Origin: an uncultured bacterium
GTDB taxonomy: Bacteria; Margulisbacteria; Marinamargulisbacteria; SXXA01
Assembly (NCBI GenBank): GCA_903864835.1
Contig: CAIPHK010000028.1
Span: 1 to 64,000, forward strand
Direction of reading: 5' to 3'
DNA length: 64,000 nt
The position numbers were made by a program, and so were the translations under genes. Each line of letters opens with the position of its first letter. Position 1 is the stretch's first letter. Below, in pieces: positions 25,277 to 33,356 of this stretch. The notes under the pieces are model-generated. The model had not been told where the DNA came from. It was given only the letters and a program-made list of their open reading frames with translations, and made no database searches.

Positions 25277-26577
25277 ACCGCCCCTACCGTGTTTCGTCAT
25301 TCGCGGGAATGACGGTGTATCGAGGGTCCTTGATCCGGGGCATCATCCTCGCCCTTTCCCTTACCCTTTGTTCTCCTCTGTTCGCTCAACCCATCGACGA
25401 AGCCCAACTGTTCCAATCTACTGACTCCATCCAAAAGGTCGAATCCAGCGATCTCAGCGACGCCGCAATTGAAAAGGAATCCACAACGTTCACTGGCCAA
25501 CTGTTCAGCCGAACACTGTATTCGATGGCCAGATCCGGCCACTGGGATTCCAACAGTTTAGTCAGCTACAGCCAAGCCAATATCTTTATGGATACCCGCC
25601 TCCAAAGAGGCACCAAAGTCTTCCTCAACATCGAACTCTCACAGTTAGCGTCGGCCAATGCCACGTTGGGAAGTATCGCCACCATCCGGGAAATATTCCT
25701 CGATTTTAATATCAACCGTGAGATCTATATTCGAACGGGCAAACAAGTCCTCCAATGGGGGAGAAGCTACTTTTGGAACCCCACAGACCTTGTGAATACC
25801 GAACATCGCGATTTCTTCCAACTCAATCGATACCGGGATGGCAGTTATGGGACCCGGGTCCATGTGCCCATCGGCGCCGCGCAAAATATCTACGTCTTTC
25901 TCAGCCAACAAAATGCAACCAATATCGACAAAATTGCAGTGGCCGCCAAATATGAATTCCTACTAGGAAATTCAGAAATCGGCCTATCGACCTGGCAAAA
26001 ACGCAATGCGGTGTCTCTTTACGGAATCGACTTCTCATCGCGATTGGGGGATCTCGATATCAAGGGTGAAAGCGCCTTTTCCTATGGCGAAAATACCCCG
26101 AGGGTTCGCATGGTCGACAACACGGTCAACCTCTACACCGTTCGTGGTGAATGGACTAACAAAAGTAGCCTCACCGTCCAAAAAAACTGGGACTGGGATC
26201 TTCCCGAACGAATCTCGCTCACCGGAGAACTCTTTTTTAACAGCCATGGCTACACCCAATCCACGTTTGCCAATAGTCAGCTCAAAGCCGCGCTATTCAG
26301 CAACACCCTCTACGTACCCAACATGAATAACCAATGGTACGGCTCCATATTTTCAACGATTTCCAAATTCCCAATCTCCGAAATGACGCTAGGATTCAAT
26401 ATCCTCAGCAATTTATCCGATGCAAGTAATATTACAGGGTGCAGTCTGACCTATTCCCCACTAGCCCACCTGACGTTTTCAGGGTACGTCTATGGCTATT
26501 GGGGCGATCCTCACGGGGAGTACACCTATGCCGGAAACAGCCTAAGCACCGAGGTTTCGGGGACAGTGGAATTTTAG
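25273..26577 (+). CDS. Outer-membrane beta-barrel-like protein of the export operon
   Basis: The protein has 434 residues. A signal peptide core (IILALSLTLCSPLFA, then QPIDE) lies about 22 residues from the start. The preceding residues (RVSSFAGMTV) are encoded by a REP-like element, so the n-region is abnormally long; a TTG inside it could be an alternative start. The mature part alternates amphipathic strands, has an 'IYIRTGKQVLQWGRSYFWNPTDLVN' type segment as in DUF1302-like barrels, and ends in Phe, as outer-membrane barrels do. Its position after the LolA-like gene suggests it is the outer-membrane acceptor or export channel. A barrel fold is inferred, not proved. Confidence 0.75.
   Translation: MNRPYRVSSFAGMTVYRGSLIRGIILALSLTLCSPLFAQPIDEAQLFQSTDSIQKVESSDLSDAAIEKESTTFTGQLFSRTLYSMARSGHWDSNSLVSYSQANIFMDTRLQRGTKVFLNIELSQLASANATLGSIATIREIFLDFNINREIYIRTGKQVLQWGRSYFWNPTDLVNTEHRDFFQLNRYRDGSYGTRVHVPIGAAQNIYVFLSQQNATNIDKIAVAAKYEFLLGNSEIGLSTWQKRNAVSLYGIDFSSRLGDLDIKGESAFSYGENTPRVRMVDNTVNLYTVRGEWTNKSSLTVQKNWDWDLPERISLTGELFFNSHGYTQSTFANSQLKAALFSNTLYVPNMNNQWYGSIFSTISKFPISEMTLGFNILSNLSDASNITGCSLTYSPLAHLTFSGYVYGYWGDPHGEYTYAGNSLSTEVSGTVEF
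25295..25314. repeat. REP-like element inside a coding sequence
   Basis: The palindromic unit CGTCATTCGCGGGAATGACG lies within codons 8-14 of the barrel gene. It is of the same type as the units at 9211-9343. It encodes SSFAGMTV-type residues and lengthens the n-region of the signal peptide. Confidence 0.7.
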
Positions 26578-26618
26578 AAAAGTTGCCTTTAGCCTCATTT
26601 TTCGAGTAAACTGCTTAC

Positions 26619-27176
26619 ATGCTCAGGCTCTTGACCCTTTGTTCACTTGTTTTTTTTCTGGCGTTCTCCCCCTTAATTGCCTCCGACGGACCGCTAGTCC
26701 CAACCGGAGAATCGATCGCCATTCGCAAATTGGTTACCCGCAGAAACCCCCGCATTTCTTCTGAAAACGCCACCTTAATCACCAATAGTTTGGTCGACAC
26801 TGGCAAACAAATGGGCGTAGACCCAAAACTCGTCGCAGCGATCATGTCCGTCGAATCCGGGTTCAACCACAAAGCCGCCCACCACGGCGCATTGGGACTG
26901 GGTCAATTAATGAGAAGCACCGCCCTCCGACTCGGGATTAGCGATCCATTCTCGATCACACAAAATGTCACAGCCACCACCCAATACGTCAAAAACATGA
27001 TGGACTATTGGACCGGCCACCCCCAGCAAACTTCAATGGCGCTCGCTTCGTATCTCCGAGGCCCAGAGTATGTTCGTCGGTCCAAAGATCCGCTGAGCGG
27101 ACGCTCCAAAGCATACGTTGACGGCGTCATGTTTCACTACAATCGGATTCTGACCTATCGGTCGGAAGTGAATTAA
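26619..27176 (+). CDS. Exported lytic transglycosylase (SLT domain)
   Basis: The product has 185 residues. A signal peptide (MLRLLTLCSLVFFLAFSPLIA, then SDG) precedes a compact Slt70/goose-lysozyme-like domain. The catalytic Glu lies in AAIMSVESGFNHKA, followed by GALGLGQLMRSTA and the usual helix with SMALASYLRGPEYV. It would cleave peptidoglycan glycan strands in the periplasm. The small size suggests a role in opening the wall for an envelope machine, but no secretion or pilus gene is adjacent. The nearest neighbour is the barrel gene 41 bases upstream on the same strand, so co-transcription is possible. Confidence 0.9.
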   Translation: MLRLLTLCSLVFFLAFSPLIASDGPLVPTGESIAIRKLVTRRNPRISSENATLITNSLVDTGKQMGVDPKLVAAIMSVESGFNHKAAHHGALGLGQLMRSTALRLGISDPFSITQNVTATTQYVKNMMDYWTGHPQQTSMALASYLRGPEYVRRSKDPLSGRSKAYVDGVMFHYNRILTYRSEVN

Positions 27177-27254
27177 TTTCATCGAACCGAAGTGTACACG
27201 ATGGCGCGAACCAGTGGGTACCCGTCAGTGCAATGAAACCCTTATTTTTGGCCG

Positions 27255-27551
27255 CTAAATCTGGCCCGCTTTCTTCATTGCAATGGTTCGATCCAATTCA
27301 CTTTTAAACCGCTCAACAAACGCCCGATCCTGGTGATTCGCTCCCGGATCAAATAGGAATTTTTTATCAATTTCTTGGCAAATGCGGTGCAGTTGGGCAT
27401 CCCCAAAAAAAGAGGCTGTCCCCAACACTTTATACGCCGCCTGCTTCACTTTGGCAGTGGATTTCAAATCTCCGTTTATACCAGCTACGGTTGTATTCCG
27501 AGCACATTTTAATTGTTCAATATATAAATAAGTAATAGTTTGAGAAAACAC
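27255..27551 (-). CDS. HPt-like domain protein lacking the phosphorylatable His
   Basis: The product has 98 residues from GTG 27551, which has AAGGGGG upstream. The central helix reads AAYKVLGTASFFGDAQLHRICQEID. This matches the histidine-phosphotransfer signature (H-x-L-K-G-xx-xx-x-G) in spacing and hydrophobic pattern, but Tyr stands where the His should be. No other domain is attached, and no histidine kinase or receiver gene lies nearby. It may be a degenerate HPt used as a binding module, or an unrelated four-helix protein. The identification is tentative. Confidence 0.45.
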   Translation of the reverse strand: MFSQTITYLYIEQLKCARNTTVAGINGDLKSTAKVKQAAYKVLGTASFFGDAQLHRICQEIDKKFLFDPGANHQDRAFVERFKSELDRTIAMKKAGQI

Positions 27552-27661
27552 GATAGCCCCCTTCGCGATATAGGAAATTGAACAATAGGATTCCCTAAAT
27601 TTTTAATTACTAATCACGGCAATATTGGGGCCCCCCACTCGACACTCAACCCGAGGTTTAA

Positions 27662-28189
27662 TTATCCAAATATCTTCAACAAAAAATAAATCAACACGCC
27701 CGTCACCGAAACATACAGCCAAATGGGAAACGTCCATCGGGCCAATTTTTTATGCAGGGGGAAGTTTTCAAACAACGCCATTCCAAATGTACTTAAAATA
27801 AGAGGAAGCCCCCCTATCGTCAGCAGAATATGGGAACTGAGAATAAAAAAGTAAATCCAGCGAATCGGACCTTGCCCATGAAACTGGGTATCACCGTGTA
27901 GTGCGTGATAAATAATATAGGTGATCAAAAACACCGTCGAAAAGACCAATGCCGACACCATCAATAATTTATGAAGGGCCTGACGTCCCCGCTTAATGGC
28001 CATAATCCCAAAAACCAAGGCCGTTGCACTACACGCGTTCAGAAATGAATTCACCGCCGGCAAATAGGACACGGCCTGCCCATGAACATCGGGTTGTTGT
28101 TTGATATAAATCAACCATACTAAAAAGACAAACGCTACCGCACTGACTGCAAGGCTTCCACCAATAACCAATCGACTATCTTTGTTCAT
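27662..28189 (-). CDS. DUF420 integral membrane protein
   Basis: This 175-residue protein has five membrane helices. Family landmarks are LPAVNSFLNACSATALVFGI, RGRQALHKLLM, YIIYHALHGDTQFHG and KLARWTFPIWLYVSVTGVLIYFLL. Several conserved His residues (HK, YHALHGD, HKKLARW) face the membrane surface. Related proteins (YozB/CtaM group) are linked with assembly of haem-copper oxidases. No oxidase gene is in the window. ATG 28189 overlaps the stop of the 78-residue gene before it. Confidence 0.88.
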   Translation of the reverse strand: MNKDSRLVIGGSLAVSAVAFVFLVWLIYIKQQPDVHGQAVSYLPAVNSFLNACSATALVFGIMAIKRGRQALHKLLMVSALVFSTVFLITYIIYHALHGDTQFHGQGPIRWIYFFILSSHILLTIGGLPLILSTFGMALFENFPLHKKLARWTFPIWLYVSVTGVLIYFLLKIFG

Positions 28190-28419
28190 AAATCCTCCCG
28201 CTTAATCCAATGGCCATCCTCTGAGGCCCCTTTTACATTCCATCGAATCTGAGTAATCGTCAGATCCTGTTTAAAAAAGCTCACCCTGAGCCGCCGAAAA
28301 ATATTGTCCGCCATCCCGTCTCCAAATACCAAAATTGGCAAATAGGCGGACACGGGCACCGATTCCCACGAATCCGTTGCCTCAGACCGGAACACTCGAA
28401 CTTCAGCCAAGTTGCTCAT
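28186..28419 (-). CDS. Small hypothetical protein between polA and DUF420
   Basis: The product has 77 residues from ATG 28419, which overlaps the polA stop (ATGA) and has GGAGGAAG upstream inside polA. No family is recognised. It starts MSNLAEVRVFRSEATDSWE and has two short strand-rich stretches, a basic helix (NIFRRLRVSFFKQDL), and WNVKGASEDGHWIK. No signal peptide or membrane segment is seen. Its tight coupling on both sides shows that it is translated. Longer upstream starts in the frame lie within polA and are unlikely. Confidence 0.65.
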   Translation of the reverse strand: MSNLAEVRVFRSEATDSWESVPVSAYLPILVFGDGMADNIFRRLRVSFFKQDLTITQIRWNVKGASEDGHWIKREDL

Positions 28420-31157
28420 GCTTCCTCCCAGTTGTCCCCAATTGCAACATAGGCACGAAGGGGAATCGAGATCACCCACGCCGTTTCCATTTCGGATTTG
28501 ACCAAGGTTGCCAATGCGTCAACTTCGGTGGGATCAGCGTCAAATACCAATTCATCGTGTACCTGAATAATCATTTTAGACTTAAAATTTAACCCGGCTA
28601 ATCGGTCATAAATCCGCACCATCGCCAACTTAATCAAATCCGCAGCGGTCCCCTGAAGGCGAGTATTGATCGCAGTCCGTTCACCGAATTGTTTCCGTCC
28701 CGGATTTCGATCCAAGAGCTCAGGAAGCGGTCGAACCCGACCAAATTCGGTCCAAACGCAGCCCTTATCTTTGGCATCAACGATGGTTTGTTCCATAAAT
28801 CGTTTGACCTGGGGAAACACCTCAAAATATCCATCAATAATGGCCTTGGCTTCGCCCCGTGACACCCCAATATTTCGCGCCAGTCCAAAGGCAGAAATGC
28901 CATAAATAATCCCAAAATTAACGGCCTTTGCCTGATACCGCTGACTTTTTGTAACCGACTCCACCGACACGCCAAAAATTTTGGCCGCAGTGGTTTTATG
29001 AATATCCACGCCCGCAAGAAACGCATCGATCATCGCCGGATCTTGAGACAAATACGCCATCAACCGAAGTTCAATTTGGGAATAATCCGCGGACACAATT
29101 TTTCCACCCGGTAGCGACGACACAAACGCCCTTCGAATCGCAATTCCATCGGGATCCCGAATCGGAATATTCTGCAAATTGGGATTGGTTGACGACATCC
29201 GCCCCGTCACCGCGCCGGTTTGATTAAACGACGTATGCACTTTCCCCGTCCGTGGGTTCACAAGTAACGGCAGCGATTCAACATACGTATTCATCAATTT
29301 TTCTAACTTACGATACTCCAACAACACCGTCGCAATCGGATGAACATCGACCAACGAATCCAGCACCTCAGAATCGGTGGACCGTCCCGTTTTTGTCTTT
29401 TTAAATACGGGAAGATTTAATCGATCAAACAACACCCCCGCCAATTGCTGCGTGGAGTTCACATTAAAAACAATTCCAGCGGCCTCGTGAATTTGGGCTT
29501 CGAGAATCGTCAACCGCGCCCGATACTGATCTTTTAACGTCGATAAGTAGGGAAGATCAATGGCCACCCCCGTTCGTTCCATATCCGCCAACACCCGTTG
29601 AAGCGGCAACTCAATATCGTGGTACAAGACGGCAGCCGTGGATGTTTCCATTTCAGGATCCAATTTTTGAATCAACCGCAACGTATAATCCGCATCGGCC
29701 CCAGCGTATGCGGCGACTTCAGAGGCCGGAACATCAATCAACGTCCGCTTTGTTTTTCCACTTCCGATTAACTCGGTAAACGGCGTCATTTCAACCGAAA
29801 AATGCTGACGCACCATTTCCTTCAATCCCACCCGCTGCAAGGGATCCAACAAAAAACCCGCCAACATGGAGTCCCCAGCAATTCCCCGAAGTTCAATCCC
29901 ATAATTTGCGAACACTTCAATTTCGTATTTTCCGTTATGGGTCCATTTTGGAATCGATCGATCTTCCAACATTGGCTTCAACGCTGCCAGTAATGGATTC
30001 AAAACAAAGGGTGCCACTTCAACACGGGTCCCGAACAAATCCATCTGTGGCTGAACGGCAATCACATAGGGATTCATCGCGACATAAACGGCATGGCCCG
30101 GCTTAGCCGATAGGGCCACGCCTACAATCTGAGCATCATGAACCTGCAGTGACGTCGTCTCCAAATCTACGGCGAATCCATCTTTTAACCCTGCCAAAAT
30201 TTCTTTCAATCCGGTTTCAGTGTCGATCAGCACCGTCGTGCCATCGGGAGCAGCCACCGATGCCACCGGTTCTGGGGCCACTGACCCCGTCGACTTCGAC
30301 CGATACCGAGACGCCAATGCCTTAAATTCAAATGCATCAAAACACTGAACCACCGCGTCCCAGTCCGCTGAAAACTTTAAGTCATCGATGGACACCGTGA
30401 CCGGAACATACCGATCGATTAACGCCAGCCTACGGGATATGTCCGCCGACTCTTTCCCCGCCATCAGCGCATTACGCACCCGATCCGGTTTAACGTCATC
30501 GATATTGGCATATACCGCATCCAACGACCCGTATTGGATCATCAACTTTGATGCCGACTTTTCGCCAATCCCTTTAACTCCTGGAATATTGTCAGACGCA
30601 TCCCCTTGCAACGCCTTCAGGTCAATAAGTTGTTCAGGAACCAACTGATATTTTTCTTTAACCGCTTCGGGATCAAAGAGATCCAATTCGGAAACCCCGC
30701 GACGATTCATCAACACATGAACATGGGCACTCACAAGTTGAAATGAATCCCGATCCCCGGTCAAAATCAGAGTCTTCATTTCTTGTTCATCCGCCATCCG
30801 AGACAACGTCCCTAAAAGGTCGTCCGCTTCATACCCCACATGATCAAGCCGACACACCCCTAGGCGGGACACTATCGCCTCAAGGATTGGCATCTGAACG
30901 ACAAAATCATCGGGAGCTGGGGCACGATGGCCCTTATACGCCTCATAAAAATCATGCCGAAAGGTGGGTTCTTTTCGGTCAAAACAGACCGCCAAATGGG
31001 TGGGCTTACATTTTTCAATCACGCTCATTAACATCGACGCAAACCCAAACACCGCGTTAATGGGCTTCCCCTCAAAGGTTAAATTTGCCGGAAAAGAGAA
31101 ATACGCACGGTAGGCCAAGGAATGGCCGTCAATCAAAAGCAGTGTGGGAGTTGTCAT
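28416..31157 (-). CDS. polA: DNA polymerase I
   Basis: The product has 913 residues from ATG 31157 (MTTPTLLLIDGHSLAYRAYF, the family start); the frame is open further upstream but without homology. The 5'-3' exonuclease domain has YEADDLLGTLSR and the helix-hairpin region IPGVKGIGEKSA. The 3'-5' exonuclease keeps its first acidic motif (FAVDLETTSL), so proofreading is likely. The polymerase domain has motif A SADYSQIELRLMA, motif B RYQAKAVNFGIIYGIS and motif C QVHDELVF. It fills gaps in repair and replaces RNA primers. It is the first gene of a three-gene unit and is divergent from the aldolase gene. Confidence 0.97.
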   Translation of the reverse strand: MTTPTLLLIDGHSLAYRAYFSFPANLTFEGKPINAVFGFASMLMSVIEKCKPTHLAVCFDRKEPTFRHDFYEAYKGHRAPAPDDFVVQMPILEAIVSRLGVCRLDHVGYEADDLLGTLSRMADEQEMKTLILTGDRDSFQLVSAHVHVLMNRRGVSELDLFDPEAVKEKYQLVPEQLIDLKALQGDASDNIPGVKGIGEKSASKLMIQYGSLDAVYANIDDVKPDRVRNALMAGKESADISRRLALIDRYVPVTVSIDDLKFSADWDAVVQCFDAFEFKALASRYRSKSTGSVAPEPVASVAAPDGTTVLIDTETGLKEILAGLKDGFAVDLETTSLQVHDAQIVGVALSAKPGHAVYVAMNPYVIAVQPQMDLFGTRVEVAPFVLNPLLAALKPMLEDRSIPKWTHNGKYEIEVFANYGIELRGIAGDSMLAGFLLDPLQRVGLKEMVRQHFSVEMTPFTELIGSGKTKRTLIDVPASEVAAYAGADADYTLRLIQKLDPEMETSTAAVLYHDIELPLQRVLADMERTGVAIDLPYLSTLKDQYRARLTILEAQIHEAAGIVFNVNSTQQLAGVLFDRLNLPVFKKTKTGRSTDSEVLDSLVDVHPIATVLLEYRKLEKLMNTYVESLPLLVNPRTGKVHTSFNQTGAVTGRMSSTNPNLQNIPIRDPDGIAIRRAFVSSLPGGKIVSADYSQIELRLMAYLSQDPAMIDAFLAGVDIHKTTAAKIFGVSVESVTKSQRYQAKAVNFGIIYGISAFGLARNIGVSRGEAKAIIDGYFEVFPQVKRFMEQTIVDAKDKGCVWTEFGRVRPLPELLDRNPGRKQFGERTAINTRLQGTAADLIKLAMVRIYDRLAGLNFKSKMIIQVHDELVFDADPTEVDALATLVKSEMETAWVISIPLRAYVAIGDNWEEA

Positions 31158-31277
31158 CCCAATATTTAACCAAACTAACATTGATCCTACTAGGAAGGGG
31201 TGGGAAAACAGGCCTAAAAGCGGTACACTACAGCCATTAAAATAGCCACTTAATCGGCCCGATTGAAAGGACCCAAA

Positions 31278-32372
31278 ATGACGACGACTATCGATAAAAT
31301 TCAAACCTCCACCGCCCTCAGCTACTCTGAAATCCAGTCCATTCTCGGGGACAAAGCCGAAAACTTGCTCGGACACGAATGTAAAACGATCTCCAAATCC
31401 CAAATCCATCTTCCGTGTGGCGATTGGGTCAGCCGAATGTTCGCGCACAGCGACCGAAACAACCGCGTCCTCCGAAGCCTAGAAACACTTTATTCACATG
31501 GCCGTCTCGCGAACACCGGGTACCTCTCCATCCTCCCCGTCGACCAAGGCATCGAACATTCCGCGGGCGCATCATTCGCCCCAAACCCAGACTATTTTGA
31601 CCCTGAAAATATCGTAAAGTTAGCCATCGAAGGGGGCTGTAACGCAGTCGCCTCTACATTAGGAGTCTTGGGCAGCGTATCTCGAAAATACGCCCATAAA
31701 ATCCCTATGATTCTCAAAATTAATCATAACGAATTTTTGTCATACCCCAATTCATTCGACCAAATTATGTTTGGGTCCATCGAACAAGCCTATAACATGG
31801 GATGTGTTGCGGTCGGGGCCACCATTTATTTTGGGTCCCCCGAAAGCAAACGACAAATCGTTGAAGTTAGCCGAGCGTTTGAACGAGCGCACGAACTGGG
31901 CATGGCCACCATACTTTGGTGTTACCTTCGTAGCGAAGGGTTCAAAAAAGACGGAGTCGACTACCACGAAAGTGCGGACTTAACCGGACAAGCCAACCAT
32001 TTGGGCGTCACCATCCAAGCCGACATCATCAAACAAAAATTACCCACAAATAATGGAGGCTATACCGCACTCAAGTTCGGAAAAACCCATGACAAGGTCT
32101 ATTCCGAACTCACCACCGATCACCCGATCGATCTGACCCGCTATCAGATTGCCAACAATTATATGGGCCGCATGGGACTCATTAATTCGGGTGGCCCTTC
32201 AGGCAAAAACGATCTCCACGATGCCGTCTCCACCGCAGTTATTAACAAACGTGCGGGAGGAATGGGACTGATCTCCGGACGCAAGGCATTTCAAAAGCCA
32301 CTTCGAGACGGTGTAAAGCTCCTCAACGCGATTCAAGATGTATACCTCAACTCGGGGGTAACCATCGCCTAA
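31278..32372 (+). CDS. fbaB: Class I fructose-bisphosphate aldolase, FbaB/DhnA type
   Basis: The product has 364 residues from ATG 31278, with AAAGGA 7 bases upstream; a TTG at 31263 would add five residues. Recognisable blocks are [91 protein letters not shown] and LINSGGPSG. The Schiff-base Lys must lie among these strands; I do not assign it. The enzyme splits fructose-1,6-bisphosphate without a divalent metal. This archaeal/bacterial class is less common than class II in bacteria. The IscA-type gene follows after one base. Confidence 0.93.
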   Translation: MTTTIDKIQTSTALSYSEIQSILGDKAENLLGHECKTISKSQIHLPCGDWVSRMFAHSDRNNRVLRSLETLYSHGRLANTGYLSILPVDQGIEHSAGASFAPNPDYFDPENIVKLAIEGGCNAVASTLGVLGSVSRKYAHKIPMILKINHNEFLSYPNSFDQIMFGSIEQAYNMGCVAVGATIYFGSPESKRQIVEVSRAFERAHELGMATILWCYLRSEGFKKDGVDYHESADLTGQANHLGVTIQADIIKQKLPTNNGGYTALKFGKTHDKVYSELTTDHPIDLTRYQIANNYMGRMGLINSGGPSGKNDLHDAVSTAVINKRAGGMGLISGRKAFQKPLRDGVKLLNAIQDVYLNSGVTIA

Positions 32373-32373
32373 C

Positions 32374-32787
32374 ATGAGTGATTGCGGGGACGTCAAAAAA
32401 GTATTCGTTGCATCATCGGTCGCTACGGCCCCTGAAAAGATCATCGTCGGAGTGGAAATCTCCGACGTTGCCGCAGACAAAATTAAATTATTTCTTACGA
32501 ACGACAACAAATCCCCCGAGGAATATGGATTATTTGTATCGGTCGTTAAAGATGGTTGCTCAGGAAAATCATACACAATGGCGCTTGATCCCATTGCCCC
32601 ACACAAAGAAGCGGGTGACAAAGTATTTTCGCATAACGGTGCGACCATCATGATCGAAAAACTGAGCTATCTATTCGTCACAGGATCACGTCTCGATTAC
32701 GTCGAAGCATTGACGGGTTCCGGCTTTAACCTCGTTAACCCTAACGTCAAAAAAACCTGTGCTTGCGGCAGCTCGTTCGCGATCTAA
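32374..32787 (+). CDS. IscA/ErpA-type iron-sulfur carrier
   Basis: This 137-residue protein has an A-type carrier domain. The first ligand Cys lies in VVKDGCSGKSY and the C-terminal pair in CACGSSF, with the usual LDYVEALTGSGFNLVNPN between them. The N-terminal extension of about 30 residues (MSDCGDVKKVFVASSVATAP) is unusual and contains an additional Cys. Such proteins deliver [Fe-S] clusters; IspG, encoded 570 bases away on the other strand, needs a 4Fe-4S cluster and could be a client. It follows the aldolase gene directly and probably shares its transcript. Confidence 0.93.
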   Translation: MSDCGDVKKVFVASSVATAPEKIIVGVEISDVAADKIKLFLTNDNKSPEEYGLFVSVVKDGCSGKSYTMALDPIAPHKEAGDKVFSHNGATIMIEKLSYLFVTGSRLDYVEALTGSGFNLVNPNVKKTCACGSSFAI

Positions 32788-33048
32788 TTTTTACAAATAC
32801 GTAAAATACACTCCATTTTATCCATCCCAAAAAACGTCACATAAATGTGTTTCAGCAGAGTCAAACATGACGAAGTTTGAGGTTTTTCAACTAAAGAATC
32901 GACCGCTCACGCTCAAATAAATCAAGTGGTCGTTTGGCACAAAGAATGATCTATCGTCATTGGGTTGAGCTAAGGGGTTAGCATGTAACAGCCATGGGTA
33001 AACTATGGCTGGACTCACACAACAATGAAATTTTTTAGGTGAAATAGC
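32788..33048 (+). other. Intergenic leader with hairpin
   Basis: No gene is seen. A 7-bp hairpin (CAGCCAT at 32989-32995, ATGGCTG at 33005-33011) lies about 37 bases before the next start, and AGGTGAAATAGC supplies its Shine-Dalgarno. The AT-rich remainder may contain the promoter of the small gene. No T-run follows the hairpin, so it is more likely a leader structure than a terminator. Confidence 0.4.
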
Positions 33049-33312
33049 ATGAGTGAAGTTAGTTTTCGAAAAACAGGATGGACCAACAATTGGGCGCAAA
33101 CGGGCGGCGCCGGTAGCGGCGGACCGGGTCGTCGAAACCAATACATGGCGACACCGAATGGACCGGTGGAAAAATCAAATGACATGCCCCTCGGCGACGT
33201 CGGGAATCCCGTTGCCCCACGACACCAACCATTTAACCCAGCCAATATAGTTCAAGTTAATATTGGCGATCTCTTTGAAAAAGAACTCCAGAAACCGCTT
33301 TCCGGAGCATAG
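33049..33312 (+). CDS. Small hypothetical Gly/Asn/Pro-rich protein
   Basis: The product has 87 residues from ATG 33049, with AGGTGA 7 bases upstream. The N-terminal half is rich in Gly, Asn and Pro (NNWAQTGGAGSGGPGRRNQ) and probably disordered. The C-terminal part (ANIVQVNIGDLFEKELQKPL) looks like a short strand followed by a helix. No family, signal peptide or membrane segment is recognised. The good ribosome-binding site and the long leader support a real gene. It could be a small adaptor or a secreted peptide, and neither can be shown from sequence. Confidence 0.6.
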   Translation: MSEVSFRKTGWTNNWAQTGGAGSGGPGRRNQYMATPNGPVEKSNDMPLGDVGNPVAPRHQPFNPANIVQVNIGDLFEKELQKPLSGA

Positions 33313-33356
33313 ACCCCGCACTGTGTAGCGACAGAGACGCACACTACTTTGGATTC

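Noticed and set aside
31182-31230. Promoter for the aldolase gene (TTGATC ... TACACT)
   Set aside because: The spacing between the elements is far from 16-18 bases, so no -35/-10 pair could be defended.
31158-31448. N-terminal extension of polA by 97 codons
   Set aside because: The extension has no homology, overlaps the aldolase start region on the other strand, and the family begins at the ATG at 31157.
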